DNA of 64,000 bases from contig CM012954.1 of assembly GCA_000181795.3 (NCBI GenBank), positions 3,650,769-3,714,768 on the forward strand. The letters are read 5' to 3'. This stretch comes from Trichinella spiralis. Lineage: Eukaryota; Nematoda; Enoplea; Trichinellida; Trichinellidae. Each line of letters opens with the position of its first letter. Position 1 is the stretch's first letter. Positions 49,619 to 62,113 of this stretch are shown piece after piece. Under the pieces are notes generated by a model that saw nothing but the letters and a program-made list of their open reading frames with translations, was not told the origin of the DNA and searched no databases. The position numbers and the translations under genes were made by a program.

Positions 49619-52352
49619 ACGTTTTCACTTTTCAATTCGGTGAGCATGCTCATTTGTTTATTGTCCAAGGTGACAACTTTACTTATGCAGTTTTCATCGG
49701 CTTGTTATTTCTTTGCAAACAAACTATCTTTAAAACTAGTGCTAAGAGAGAGATTTGTGTTTGGATTATCACTTCATTAGCGCAAGTAGCAGTGGCCGCA
49801 CGTTTAGCTATACAAATGCTTAATAAAGTTGAAGCGATCGAAATGCTCAACTGGAGCTGAACAACTGAAAATCGTTTCTTCAACATGTAAGCAGGTTCTA
49901 ACAGATGTGAACTTGACTTGGGCACTTGACAAAACAATAAGTACAAATAAAAAGAATGCCTCCATGGTGGCCGAACATGTCGTGCTGAAAACGCCGAGAA
50001 ATTTGATCTCAATCATTCACCAAATCGTCTAGGGTAGTTAATTGGTTGGATCAAGGCGCTTAGTCGATTATCGCGTGGCTAATTGCCGCTTTGGTGGCTT
50101 GCAATGCACCACAGTAGAACGTCGGTTATCAACGGGCGGCATAAGGTGTGCTTTGGTGACCGTCTGACCTTGGTTATTTTAATTTTCTTTGATCATTTGT
50201 ATCTTTACCGGAAAGCTGAGTCTCTCTTTTATTAATTTGCCAAAAGCAAGCTTGCAATCGAGATCTGATATATTGCAAGCGCCAGCGCGTTGCACCTGCA
50301 TAAACGATTATCACTTGACCATTGACAAAAGGTGATTAAGCGTTTTAAAAATCTGTACCGTTGGTTCTATTTTCTTGTATAAAACACCTTAAGTAACAAA
50401 TGAAAAGGAAAAGAAACGAAAAGAAACCACTATATTAATTAAGCAGCAGAAGTCGTTGCAACTATATAGTACATTTGCGCTAATAGAACAAGGTTTTATG
50501 ACATTCAATCTGTGACATTTTTAAGCGTGTTAAGCGTGAAATACAGCTTTACGTGTAAGCAGTGTGCGGAAATTGCTTTTACTTTGAAAAGAGGAGCAAC
50601 TGCGAGGGCGCCAAACGTACCTTGACAAGAGGTAAGTGGTTGACGCGAACGGCAACATGTTTATGTGAAAACTTTACGAAATGTTATTTCAACTTGAAGA
50701 TTAAGTTGGTCGATGATTTTGAGCGCAGATAACGCTTTGCTAATCCATCACCGCTGGCCAGAGTTAGAAGAATCAAGGCAGTTGGTTGCCGCATGTGTGC
50801 GGCGCCCCTCCTCTTTTATTTATTCACATCGGTTGTACGACTGTTCCTGTCAAAGCTTGTTGAACACTCTGGTGATGGATTGGGCAGTAATAAGCAGCAA
50901 CAAACAATGTTTTCTTACACGGCTCTCACGCCAGCCCAACGCAGCAGGCTTTCACTTTATCTCAGCACTTGCGTGGACGATGAGTTTGCTATTTGACAAT
51001 CGCCGCTAATTCTTTCTCTTTACCACGCCAAACACGACTTCTTGTTCTTCTTTTGCTTTTAGTGCTTTCTCTGCACAGCACTTCTTATTCATGATTTCTT
51101 TCATCTTCTTTTTCAATTCTTCCGAACTTTCCAAACTTGTAACGCGAAACTTATTCTTACTAGCAACTCTAGAGTCACATTTCTTTCTATTTGTTTGTCT
51201 TCACTGGTACAACTGTTCAAAATTACAACGTTGAAAGGTACAAGAAAAAAATTAGTGTTTTTACAACATGCATTCGCTGCGTTTTTCTAGGTGAGGCTTT
51301 GTGTCTTTAAAAATTAGTGAAAATGAAAATTTCAACAAACAAACTGATAAGTTCCAAGAACAAACTGTTCTGCATAGCGATAGATTTATTTCCAAACTGA
51401 AAACATATAATTAACATGTTATTTTTTTGCAGTTTCTTTTGAATTTAATTTTCGTTCCTTGAACACAATAAATTCGAACAATATGTAAAATGTTATCGCA
51501 ACTTTTGTAATTTGCGGAATGATTTTTTTACACACTCTGAAATTACTTATCAGAAATTCCTCCCCTCATCACTACCTCTCTGTTTTACAAAAAAGAATAG
51601 ATCAAATTTCATTTGAAATTTCACTTTACTGTTGCTTCGAAATTTGTAAATGATATTTTTATTTACAACTTGTAAAAAGAACTCATTTATTATCAATTAT
51701 ATGTTCTTCTTGATTGAACAAAACAGTTACTAGTATGCAGTTGCTTTGAATGATTTGCTGAGAATACACTGGTGAAATGTTTACTTTAATTATCACTAAA
51801 TCAGTTAAATTAAAAAAATTATGGTTTGAAGCTTCTATTCCTGTCTTTTCGATGGGTTGTTCATTTATAATGCAAACGTCTATCATGAGTTGTTATACAT
51901 TTTGCTGACAAAAACAAAATTTGGTTGTAAATTAAAATGTTGCGCTTCTTTAATTTAAAAGGACCGTTTTAAAGAACGTCGATTTTCAAGTGCAGTAATT
52001 TAGTTTTAAAAAATCATTTAAATGAGTTATTAGCTGTTATTTTTTTACTTATTGAAACAAATTTTACACTTGAAATGATAACCTTCTGTGTTAAACTAAA
52101 AGTTCACATGACATTTCACTGATAAAGCTATCATCACATACTTTTCAAATGATCGCAGTACATATTTGATTTCTACTATCTAAAAACAGCATTTTGTTTT
52201 GTTTTAAATAAAAATGCTGCCACTGTTAAATTTTTGATGAATTTAACTTTTAAAAAATGAAAATTTGAAATATTTTCCTTAAATTTATATAAATATGTGA
52301 AAATTTTGAATAGCTTTGTGTTAGTTGCATCTCATTACAATATTAGTGACTA

Positions 52353-52404
52353 TGAATTGAATTGAATTGAATTGAACTGAATTGAATTGAATTGAACTGA
52401 ATTC
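52353..52404. repeat. (GAATT)n pentanucleotide array
   Basis: Ten units of GAATT, two carrying the same A-to-C-type change (GAACT) exactly 20 bases or so apart, suggesting a higher-order 20-25 bp unit duplicated once. Confidence 0.9.
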
Positions 52405-53879
52405 ATTTTGTTTCATTTCATTTGGAATATCTTTGATCAAAACTGTAAACAGACATAGTGTTCAACCGAACTAAGCCGTCCTATAAACGCAGGCATGACG
52501 ACAAAAAAGTACACTATTTAAAACTGATAATGCCATTTCATTTTGATGTTTGGTTTGTATTTGAATTCACCAAACAGGAGGTCATCCAAAAATAAACGAC
52601 AACATTACACACGAATCAAAGTCTGCTTCCGATTAAACAAATAAATTCTGCACAATGCAATACAACGATTGCTGCTTGATCATCTTCCATAATTCGATTT
52701 GCATGTCAACTTTACATTCTCTTCAACAAATTCACAGCTGTCTGTGTTCTTTTTGCGTATTTTTACATGATTAAAAACAAAGCACCTGACGTTTGAATAA
52801 TGGATTGAATACTTTCAAATTGATCACTCTTCTTCTTTAAAACATGCAAAATTAAGTTCCACTTCTTTTTTTGTTTAAATTATTGGCTGGTCAACGTTTT
52901 TTCAACGTTGTTAAGATGTTTCAAATTGAAAAATTCTCTCTTTTTTTGTCTATTCCATGGAAAAGTTTTTATGACGCCAGAAAATGCTTGAGCATAATAA
53001 TTGTTATTGTTGAGCGACTGTTTCTTATCAATGAAAAATATTTATGTCAGTTTTATTTGAGCATTTAATTTAATAAATGAAATATAGCCATTTTGCTAAC
53101 TGAATGATTTATTATATCAGTGTTTTTGAAAATGTAAACATTTTCTGTTTTCAAATTTGTCATTAGCGTTCATAATTAAATAATGAATATCGAATAAGTT
53201 TCAATTTGGGTTGATCGTGTTTTCTTTTTCATTATTTCTTCTAAAAAGTTAAACAAGCGACAACAGGTTAGTTGTGTTCACAGTTGTTTAATTGAGCATC
53301 ACTTTTAGCTCAGAATTGTTGTATAATATGACTTGTCAAATTGCACGGGCAAGGATGAGGAACGTTTCCGCTTCTGGGGGTGCCTTTGTAGCTTAATCGT
53401 TCTTTTTGTAAAAAAAAGGGGACACTAGGTCTTGACGATTCTTTGCTCTTTTTGGTTGTAGTCCACGTAGCGGAACGAACATTGGCCGACTAGTTGTGCA
53501 ATTTTGGCAAAAGGAGGAAAAGTGGAAAAAATTACAATTTTCCAATTTGCTTTTATTTTCTCATAGCCTGGCACCCTTCAGCTTTGTCGGCCATTCTCAG
53601 GATCGGTAGTTTTTTTCACCAATATGAGCAATCGACCTAACTGCTCTTTTTGGAAAAAAGGAAAAAAAGCCAGTGCAGTTTCATCATCATGACTGATCTT
53701 TACAATGCTAGCCGGCAAAGAGACCTGTTTATAAATGACCACTAATCACCGATTCCAACAAAGATAAATACCCTGAAATGATCAGAGGAAATTGATTTTG
53801 TATTGGCGTCACTATTTTACAGTAAACTAACGCGCAGCAGGTGACCCCTGCCAGTCTATACTGGTGAATTTGTCTTAGT

Positions 53880-53983
53880 CTGTGGGTTTATGTGTGTGCA
53901 TGTGTCTGTGTGTCTGTCTGTGTGAGCGTGTGTATGTCTGTGTATGTTTGTATTTGTGGTTGTATTGTGTGTATGCTTGTGTT

Positions 53984-54069
<86 letters not shown>
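53880..54069. repeat. (GT)n microsatellite with degenerate flank
   Basis: A perfect run of about 41 GT units (53988-54069) preceded by about 100 bases of imperfect GT-rich sequence. It ends about 340 bases upstream of the FoxG start. Cys-Val and Thr-His frames here are repeat artefacts. Confidence 0.95.
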
Positions 54070-54407
54070 ATGTTTGCGCGTGTGTATTTGTGTGTACGTG
54101 GTGCGTGCCAGCGCGCGTTGACGTCGATTGGCCAGTTTGACAAACGCTTGTATTGTTTGTTTTTTATCGTTTTCTAATTGGCTCATTGCTTATAGGCGGA
54201 GACAGCTGTCAACGAATGAACTGCCGACTGATCAGTGTATAGCCGTGGGACATCGCCGTGTTTAAGCAATTGAACTGTGTTCCTGATCGCTTGCAAACAG
54301 TGCAGCTTGTTCATTAAACAGGAAACAAGCGTTCAAGCTGTTAGCGCGAAGCTGTCGAAGAAGCTAAAGGAACAAAACAGTGTTTGGTTTTATTTTGCGC
54401 AAAAATT

Positions 54408-55469
54408 ATGGTCATGGAGCTTGACAAGAAACCTCGTTTTGAAGGCAACTTTTCCATTCGCAGCATGTTTCCAGATATTCATGATAATGAATTGACAAAT
54501 ACTGATTCAGCTGATCAGGACGAATCATCATCAATAAATGAGAAAGATTTGCAGTCGAAAGTTGATGAATCTGAAGTGCTTTGTTCACCTTGCGCTGACG
54601 ATGACAGCAATAAAAGTGCATCACCGGAGAAAAGTTGTAATGACAAATCAGACTGTAGTGGTGAAAAGAATGACAAACCACCGTTCAGTTATAATGCACT
54701 GATTATGATGGCGATTCGACAGAGTCCAGAAAAACGACTCACGCTGAGCGGTATTTATGAATTTATTATCAAAAACTTCCCTTATTATCGTGAAAATAAA
54801 CAAGGATGGCAGAATAGCATTCGGCACAATTTGAGCTTGAACAAGTGTTTCATTAAAGTACCTCGTCATTATGACGATCCAGGCAAAGGAAATTACTGGA
54901 TGGTGGATCCGTCTTGTGAAGATGCTTTCATCGGTAGTAGCACTGGAAAGTTAAGGCGGAGAAATACCGCACATCGTGTGCGGTTGGAAGCTTTGCGTTT
55001 TCATTTTACCAGTCGTCTGTTTGACCTCAGTTCAGGTGTTTCTCCGGCAACAGCAGCCAACTTAGGACCTTTGGACCCTCGTCTGCTTACTTTTGGCTTA
55101 CCAACTCGATCTCCACGTATGCTAGTTCCGCCACAGCAACATTTGAGATTGGCAACCATGACTGATGAGAGTCATACTTTGGGGTGGCGTCCGTATACAG
55201 CAACGGCAGCCACCAACAGTCCAGTGGTAAATTTGCCAAATGGACAAGTGATTCCATCGACGGCCGCATATCCGATTGCCCAGACACCTCCGGTACAGTT
55301 GCCGCTTTTGAGCGACCTCAAGATGAGTTCGGGTCTGTCGTCAAGCCAGTTAAAATTTCAACCTGCAAGTTTTAGTCCAGTTGGTTCGTTTGGTTACTCA
55401 CTGGCTGACGTTGATTTATTGCAGCTTTATCAGAACCAAAGGGCTGGATATTACAAGCCGTATTTTTGA
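54408..55469 (+). CDS. FOXG: FoxG forkhead transcription factor
   Basis: A single exon of 353 aa. The ATG at 54408 is the first in frame; [13 protein letters not shown] leads straight into an Engrailed-homology-1-like repressor motif FSIRSMF (15-21), at the same place as FSINSLV in vertebrate FoxG1 and fitting Groucho/TLE recruitment. A Ser/Asp/Glu-rich linker follows. The forkhead DNA-binding domain spans about 90-185: [20 protein letters not shown], wing-helix core with recognition helix [25 protein letters not shown], then [13 protein letters not shown], the FoxG/Sloppy-paired hallmark. The C-terminal half is Pro/Ser/Thr-rich and unstructured. FoxG factors pattern anterior neural tissue. 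AATAAA is at about 56036, implying a long 3' UTR of about 560 bases. It sits alone in a gene-poor stretch. Confidence 0.96.
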   Translation: MVMELDKKPRFEGNFSIRSMFPDIHDNELTNTDSADQDESSSINEKDLQSKVDESEVLCSPCADDDSNKSASPEKSCNDKSDCSGEKNDKPPFSYNALIMMAIRQSPEKRLTLSGIYEFIIKNFPYYRENKQGWQNSIRHNLSLNKCFIKVPRHYDDPGKGNYWMVDPSCEDAFIGSSTGKLRRRNTAHRVRLEALRFHFTSRLFDLSSGVSPATAANLGPLDPRLLTFGLPTRSPRMLVPPQQHLRLATMTDESHTLGWRPYTATAATNSPVVNLPNGQVIPSTAAYPIAQTPPVQLPLLSDLKMSSGLSSSQLKFQPASFSPVGSFGYSLADVDLLQLYQNQRAGYYKPYF

Positions 55470-58400
55470 TGATAAGTTTGCTTTTGTTTTTATCATTCAT
55501 AAGCTCAACAGTTCTCATTGTCAACCGGTTTGGATAAATTCCATTTATGCCCATCTGTTTTATTGTCTGACTATTTGAATTCGAATGGTGTTATTTTCTT
55601 GTAGTCAACATTGCGATATAGAATTTTCACATATTTTTTCACGTTTGTACAAACTTTTTATGAAATATTAAGAAATTTGTTACATTCAGATTAAATTGAA
55701 ACGTTCTTCAAATTAATCTCGTTTTGATGCTACTATTTAATTGCATAATAATGAACATATTAAGGATGTTGTTTGTTCATTGTTGTCATCATGGGCAACA
55801 TGCTGATGCAACACGACGAAAGGTCAATTTTAAGTTTCACATGTATTTATTTATTTATCTTTTTGTCTTGATCATGCAGACGCTAAATTGTCTGGCTGAG
55901 CGGAACTTTTTCACTTCTGAGCGAGAATGCAATTAATTTTTCACTGACAAGCTATTATGACTTCCAGCAGTAGAGCAATTTTTCTTTCCACTGACGACGA
56001 TTAGTGTGTTCCGGAAGTTGTCAGCTTTGAAATGAAATAAACAGCGATTTCTGTCTGGTCGACTGATGAAATTGGCCCACCAAGGCTGCTAAGCAAGTTG
56101 AACATTTTTTTCTGCTTTTCCCGGCTCATTTTTTTTCTTTTTTTATTCTTTATTTTTCTTGCAATTTGTATATCAGCAAAGTATACACACATACACACAT
56201 ATCAGGTGACAACTGAAAAATTAATTGAAATAATGCTAGTTTGTATTTCCGTTGCGTGCATATTTTTGTTTTACTTAAAAAAGCATTAATCATATATAAA
56301 TTGGCATATTGTATACAACTGCTTTTTTACAAAAAATCAATATTTTTATTGACCGGATAAATGATGATTATGTCAAAGTTAGAATGCTAATCTTTTCTAA
56401 TTATTAGCACAGCTGCGTATCTAAATTTCTTGAATTGCTTACACAATTGGAGGTTGACAATTTTTATTTGTGTAACATAGGCCTTCAGATTTTTTGTTTT
56501 GTTTTTATAAAACATAACATCTGAATAAGCAAGATCAACATATGACACCATAAAGTCATCGAAAGATAAAGCATTGTTTATGTAAAATTAAAAATTTGCA
56601 CAACATGTATCCTCAAATAATATATAAAATTAGAAAATTAAACAGTATGCTAACGTAAAGCAGCAGCTGTTGATACCACTTCAAATCTGTTTGTCATTGT
56701 TTGATAGAGGAGCTCATTATTCTACATGAATGATTCGAACATTGAATTCCATCCTTTTCATATTTTTGTTTTCAATAGCATCAATATAAAAATGTTGAAT
56801 GAAAATGTTTGCTATGCAGTTGAAATGCAAATTAAATTTGCGTTAACTGTACTTTTATTATTATTCTTGATTTTCACATAACACAGTTGTATTTTCAATA
56901 CAACTGCTCTGCCATACATACACAATTCATCGCTATCTCGGCTATTATATCACTGATAAAATTGAGCAAATTTCATTATTTAAATTATTTGTTTGCGGTG
57001 CAGTCTCGGTTGATATTTTCACTGTTGCTATTAATCTCTTCTAGCGTATTATTAAAATAAAATGCCACGCATTGCTTTTTTCTACTATTTCTGGATGGAT
57101 GGTAATACAATTTTTTGCATAGAAAAACGAAAAAGTTCATTTCTATAATAGTAAAATACATTCAAATGATTTCTGGCATAAATTTCTGTCGCCTGAAGCA
57201 AAACTACGCGCTGTGATGGACTTGCTCACACTATCAGACAAGCTGTCCGACGATGAGGATTAGCCGTGTGGATTAGGCGTGGCAATTTTTCGTCGTTTTA
57301 ATTTTCATTTTCTCTTTCAGCGGACAAGCTGCATGCATGAAGCAGAGCGTGGACGATCCGGTTTGTTCGCTAGCTCGAAGCTAAACAGTTTATTTAACAT
57401 AAGACGTTTTACTACAGTGGAATCGGCTAATCATGGACAACGTCGGCTTTCACGCTTATTCAAAAAATCATCACCTTGTCGAACAGTAGCAGTAGCAAGC
57501 AGCTTGCCAATCTTGCGCGTCTGATCTATGGAGAAGCGCTGACCATGAAGATTTGCGGACAATGAAAACATCGCTTCTTTTACGCTTCAGCGCCAGTATG
57601 AAAAGGCTTGCATGAATAGAAAGACTAACCATCTAAGACAAGAAGAAGCAGCATATGAAGAAAAAACAGAAAAGGAGAAGAAGAGGAAGAACAGTTGCCG
57701 GTCGACAGACGAGAGACCTCTTGTCGTCTAATCGGTTACCAGCGTTATCAGGTGAGAAATATGAAGCGAGCAGGCGTATAAAAGCGTGTTAGCCAACTTT
57801 GTTATTTGTCTTTATTTTGTGAATCAATGTGGATCACCGTTCTGCTAGCCTGCTGAAGTCATTAGCGCAGCAGGATCTGGCCGGTAATCGGCTAAACGCG
57901 CACGAGATTAGCAGTCCAAGCTGGCCTCTTTTGTCGGGTGAATAGAAAAGCAGTCGGTAAAACAATGGAACAATTTGTAAATAGGCGGATCTCAAGCATA
58001 CTCCGGGGGGCATCAATGGACACTTTGACTTGACGGCTTGCTAACTTCAACCGGCTGGATTGATCAAGGCGGTCTGCAATCTCTCCTGCTGATCACTTGT
58101 TCAAGCTAGCTTTGTTTCATCAGCAATAGCACAACTTGCTATCTGAACCGCCGACGGCTCGGCTTTCTCTTTTCATGCTTGTCTCACATACCGTCACACA
58201 ATATCGGTCAATGTATTCGTTAGCTTTCTGTTATCTTGCGAAAAAGCTATTTTCTATCTAAAACATAAAACAAGCTTTGTTTGTGCAAAAGCCATCTCAC
58301 TTTTTCAACAATAGTAGGTCAGCAAAATCTGCCGTGTACATGCAAAATGATCCCAACATGCCAATTGTTTTTTGCATCTGAATTGTGTATAAATTAATTA

Positions 58401-61400
58401 TTTTTTCAAAAATCCAAGCATATGTAAAGTGGAAAAATTTGCCACAGTATTATTTTCAGGTTTTCCCCTCTATATTCTTCTTTATCCTTTCATCTGCTTC
58501 TCCCTTTTCTCATATATGTATTTTTAAAACTCGAACTGACTTTATCCATTCAAACAGGGGTCGGTCAATCAAAACGCGCAACGCACGGCGCAGCTGTCGC
58601 TTTTCCATGTTCAACGGTTTCAGTCAGAGGTCAGAAAAACATACGCCATCAAATGACCATTACATCACCGTAATTTCCGATTCTCTGACTATGCTGCCAA
58701 GTTCAGCACTGGTCAAATGGACCAGCTGACCAATTCTTAACAGCGGTTGAGCTTGATTGGAAACTTCTGTTCAACAACTGTCGTTCGGCATCTTTTGATT
58801 TAATCGACGACTGTTTCGAAAAATCAGCCACCATGGCAGCAGGGTCAGAGTAACAAAATTCCTTGCATGAAAACAACAGACTCAGAGAGTTTTACATAAT
58901 TCAAGAGCAAAACAATTCATCAACTCGAATAATCTTCATACACTGCAACTCAGTTTTACTTTATTATTCACAATAAAATTAATTTGCGCACTTTTACCTA
59001 ACTAAAACTAGCATAATCATTATCTTCAACATCTCAATATCTATATGTTTATATTTATTCATTTTTTACATTTGCTATGTTTTCCCTTTTTATCTTTGAC
59101 ATTGATATGAAAAATTTCTTTTCAAAAAACGTGATATTATTAGCAATAATAATAGTTGAGCTTAGTTTCTATAGAAACCTTTTGTTCATTTTTCTTTCCT
59201 ATTTTTAAAATTATTATTATTATTTCATTTCTCATGTTGATAACGCATTTCTTTTTTGCCTTGAAAAACAATTACTTTTATTGAAATTTATTCTTTTGCA
59301 TTATAGTTATTGATTATGAAATGCGAAAATGACAGCACCTATGCGTTTGAAATGTTAACACTTAGAAGCTTTATAGACTTTTTTTTGCTATTCAACAATT
59401 TTCATGACAATTTACAGCAGTGCAATCTTATGCTAATTTCCTTGGTATATTTCGTTGCTGTTCATGTATATTATTCTTTATTAGGTGAATTTATCCGGCG
59501 TTGAAATCTAGGTACATCTGAATTCTTAATACTGATAAGCTAGCCAAAGTAATGCAATATCATACATATATTATGAAAACGAATGTTTAACTGCATGTAA
59601 TGATATTTTAATACATATGTATTTAAAGTGTCGGTACATTTTCATTTTAAACTTTACAGCTGAAAAGTGAAAAAAAATTTTTCCTTGTAATCAGCTTAAT
59701 TTAATTTATTGCACATTTGCAGGAAATGCAAATTTTATATAAATTAAAGCTGACTACTTTTATGCAAATTTTTTGTGGTTATTACAAGTATTGACATTTA
59801 GCAAACAAAGCAAACAATAATAGGCAAAATGAATAATTGAATGTAAATGCACGCGTTTAACTTTCTTTCATTAAACTTTTATTCGTCTAAAATCTTTTCT
59901 TCTTGTTAATAGTCGTCATCAGCGTTATAATTGATATTTTGCATTTTTGCTGCTTTTGATTCAGCTTATTTCTACCAATATGCAAACTTTATTAATTCAT
60001 TCATTAATTCTTGTGGTAATTTTTAATCATCTTGAGGCTGCTGTTGTTCATTGCTTCGAAAACTGTAATTGCATTTTTCAAAATATTAAATATATTTCCA
60101 TGCAATGTATTATTTTCATTTCATTTTATTTTATTTGTCATTTATTGCACGAAAAAGAATTTCAACATCATTGACACGCATTGCATTGATGGTATGTATG
60201 TATGTAAGAATTTTTACATTACAGTTAACTTAATATTATATCATGTGATTGATTTTTGCTTCTTAAGTAGCATATTTTTTAAAAAATGTTTTTTTATTAC
60301 ATTCCTGCGTGTTGCTTCATTTATGTAGTTTTCAGTAGCGCATATTTAAATTTAAAATATATTAGCAACTGAGTAAGTTTGTTTGGCACTTATTTAAAAA
60401 GTTTTTTGTTGCATAGAATTTTTAATATGCATTAAACTGTCGTTACATTGGAAAAAAATTCAAAAACACTTACTTTATATTTAATACTGATATTTTTTTC
60501 CTTATGTGATATATTTATTACTTACTAAGGATTTTGTTCAGTTCAGTTTAGCCTAATTTTGAAATTATGCACAGAGCTAGCCGTAATTAGTCAATATACT
60601 AAGTCAGTTGGTCCAAAGATAATTGAACGCTTTATTGATATTAATAAGAATTTAACATTTCCTTGCCACCAATGAGGAGAACTATTGCCGAAAGACTTGA
60701 TCAAGTATTCCAGGTGTTAAAACAAATAGTATTAAGTTTGTGAAAGGTTGCTGAATGCCCATTACAAATTTAATCTGCAAATGTTGCATCATTCTTTAAA
60801 ATCATCATTAATTGTTTTCATGGTTAACATTTTCTTTGGTAAAAATATTTTAATACGAGAGCATTGTTTAGCCAAACGTTGCCAGTTTCACACGCAGTGT
60901 ATGCTTAATTAAAACTTTACCGCTGTTTTCAGTTCTCATTCTTCAATATTCTCATTTGTAAGTGAATCTTGTTTTTGCGGTCATTCAACTCTTTGTGTAA
61001 CTTCGTTTTCAAAATGCAAAACACTTTAAACACTGAAAGAACGTGAAGCATAAAAGGAAAACTATCTCATCTATATTCAAATAAAGCATATTATACAAAT
61101 TAAATGTTTATTGATATGTATTTGCAGCTACACTTTTATATTTGTTTATTTCAAATTTGACAAGGAAAACTTTCAAATTTTTAACAGCAACGCAACTGGT
61201 TCATTATGTGATCTGATTTATTTTTCATAGTACTGTCATTTTGCATTCCACACTGAAGTAGTGAAAGAAACAGTTGATCAATTTTAATGTTTTTTTTCGT
61301 AAAAATGAAGCAATAATTTTTGAAAAATAAAGGGTAAACAATAAGGTATTCTAAGTCAATGCTGATTACTGTTAGCACTGTTACAGTTGTCATAGTGTTT

Positions 61401-61525
61401 ATAAGATATTTTAATAAGCAGCAACTGCTATTATTATTATTATTAGTATTAGTATTAGTATTGTTTCAGAAATGTAAAGAAAAAGCAGATAAATCAAAAC
61501 ACACGTTCTGAGCAAATGAAATGGA
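55470..61525. other. gene desert downstream of FoxG
   Basis: Starts with the FoxG 3' UTR (AATAAA near 56036). The rest is AT-rich except for a less AT-rich block at about 57.2-58.85 kb, where short frames lie on both strands without family features. This block may be a regulatory region. (TTA)/(TTAG)-type triplet and hexamer tracts occur at 61430-61463. Confidence 0.5.
61430..61463. repeat. (TTA)n and (TAGTAT)n tract
   Basis: Five TTA units followed by about three TAGTAT units, just 3' of the Shisa-like gene on the opposite strand. Confidence 0.8.
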
Positions 61526-62113
61526 TTAAACTTTGTTTGATTTCAGTGCAGGCCTGAGACGGTCGTAAGTGTCACAAGAAGATGAGTGATCATCTTCAAA
61601 ATGTACCCTGGGGCGACTTGCTTGGTTGACACCGTTCGCTGCGGGTTGACAATTATTAACTGTCGGAGGATAAGGGCTGTAAATTATAGTTCCAAATGGA
61701 AATGAATTGACACAAGCCCCCCCTAATAGATCTGCACGATGTCGCCTTTTGTAACACCAACATCCGTTGCAAAAGAAACAGCAAAGCAAGGAGAGCAGTA
61801 CAGAGATGACAATACTCGCAATCAAGCATCCGACAAAAACTGGGGAATTGTGCCTGAAAATGAAAATTTTTCAAAAAATTAAAGTTGTAAAATTCATTGA
61901 ATTTTCATTTTACTTCCACCAATTGGACAAACCAATCACGTAAATTCGTTCCAGCTCTTCATCACAGCAGAAATAATCTATCTTGTTCGGATTTCCAGCT
62001 GAGGCACAGCATCGATGGGGGCATTCGAGGTCGTTTGGGCAAACTTCCACTGAGCCAACGTTGTAAAAAACCACACAAAATAATAAAAGAAATAACAATA
62101 CGATTTTCATCAT
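61526..62113 (-). CDS. Shisa-like small type I membrane protein
   Basis: Two exons, 62113-61914 and 61853-61526, phase 2; 175 aa. Two ATGs in tandem open a signal peptide (MMKIVLLFLLLFCVVFYNVG). The ectodomain is short and Cys-rich (CPNDLECPHRCC then YFCCDEE), with the paired-cysteine pattern of the Shisa superfamily. A transmembrane helix follows (about 72-93, VGCLIASIVISVLLSLLCCF) with a juxtamembrane Cys cluster (CNGCWCYKRRHR), then a Pro/Tyr-bearing tail (IIYSPYPPTVNN). Shisa relatives regulate trafficking of receptors such as Frizzled, FGFR and AMPA receptors; WW-binding WBP1/VOPP1 proteins share this layout. No exact PPxY is present. The membrane topology is clear; the family link is tentative. 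Confidence 0.55.

Larger units (their letters stand above)
46569..54407. other. long gene desert upstream of FoxG
   Basis: About 7.8 kb with microsatellites and no recognised protein. Less AT-rich blocks stand out at about 50.0-51.05 kb and 53.3-53.85 kb; these could be enhancers or leader. Open frames at 47249-47617, 48427-48792 and 50713-51009 show no family features or splice context. A candidate small exon at about 46853 may belong to the PLAT gene. Confidence 0.5.

Noticed and set aside
53378-53450. tRNA-like segment (TGTAGCTTAATCG)
   Set aside because: Looks like the D-arm of a mitochondrial-type tRNA, but no acceptor stem closes and no anticodon or T arm is seen.
53875-54186. Thr-His and Cys-Val repeat proteins on both strands
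   Set aside because: Translations of the (GT)n/(CA)n microsatellite.
57279-57524. 81-codon frame in the less AT-rich block downstream of FoxG
   Set aside because: No domain and no splice context; better read as a possible regulatory block.
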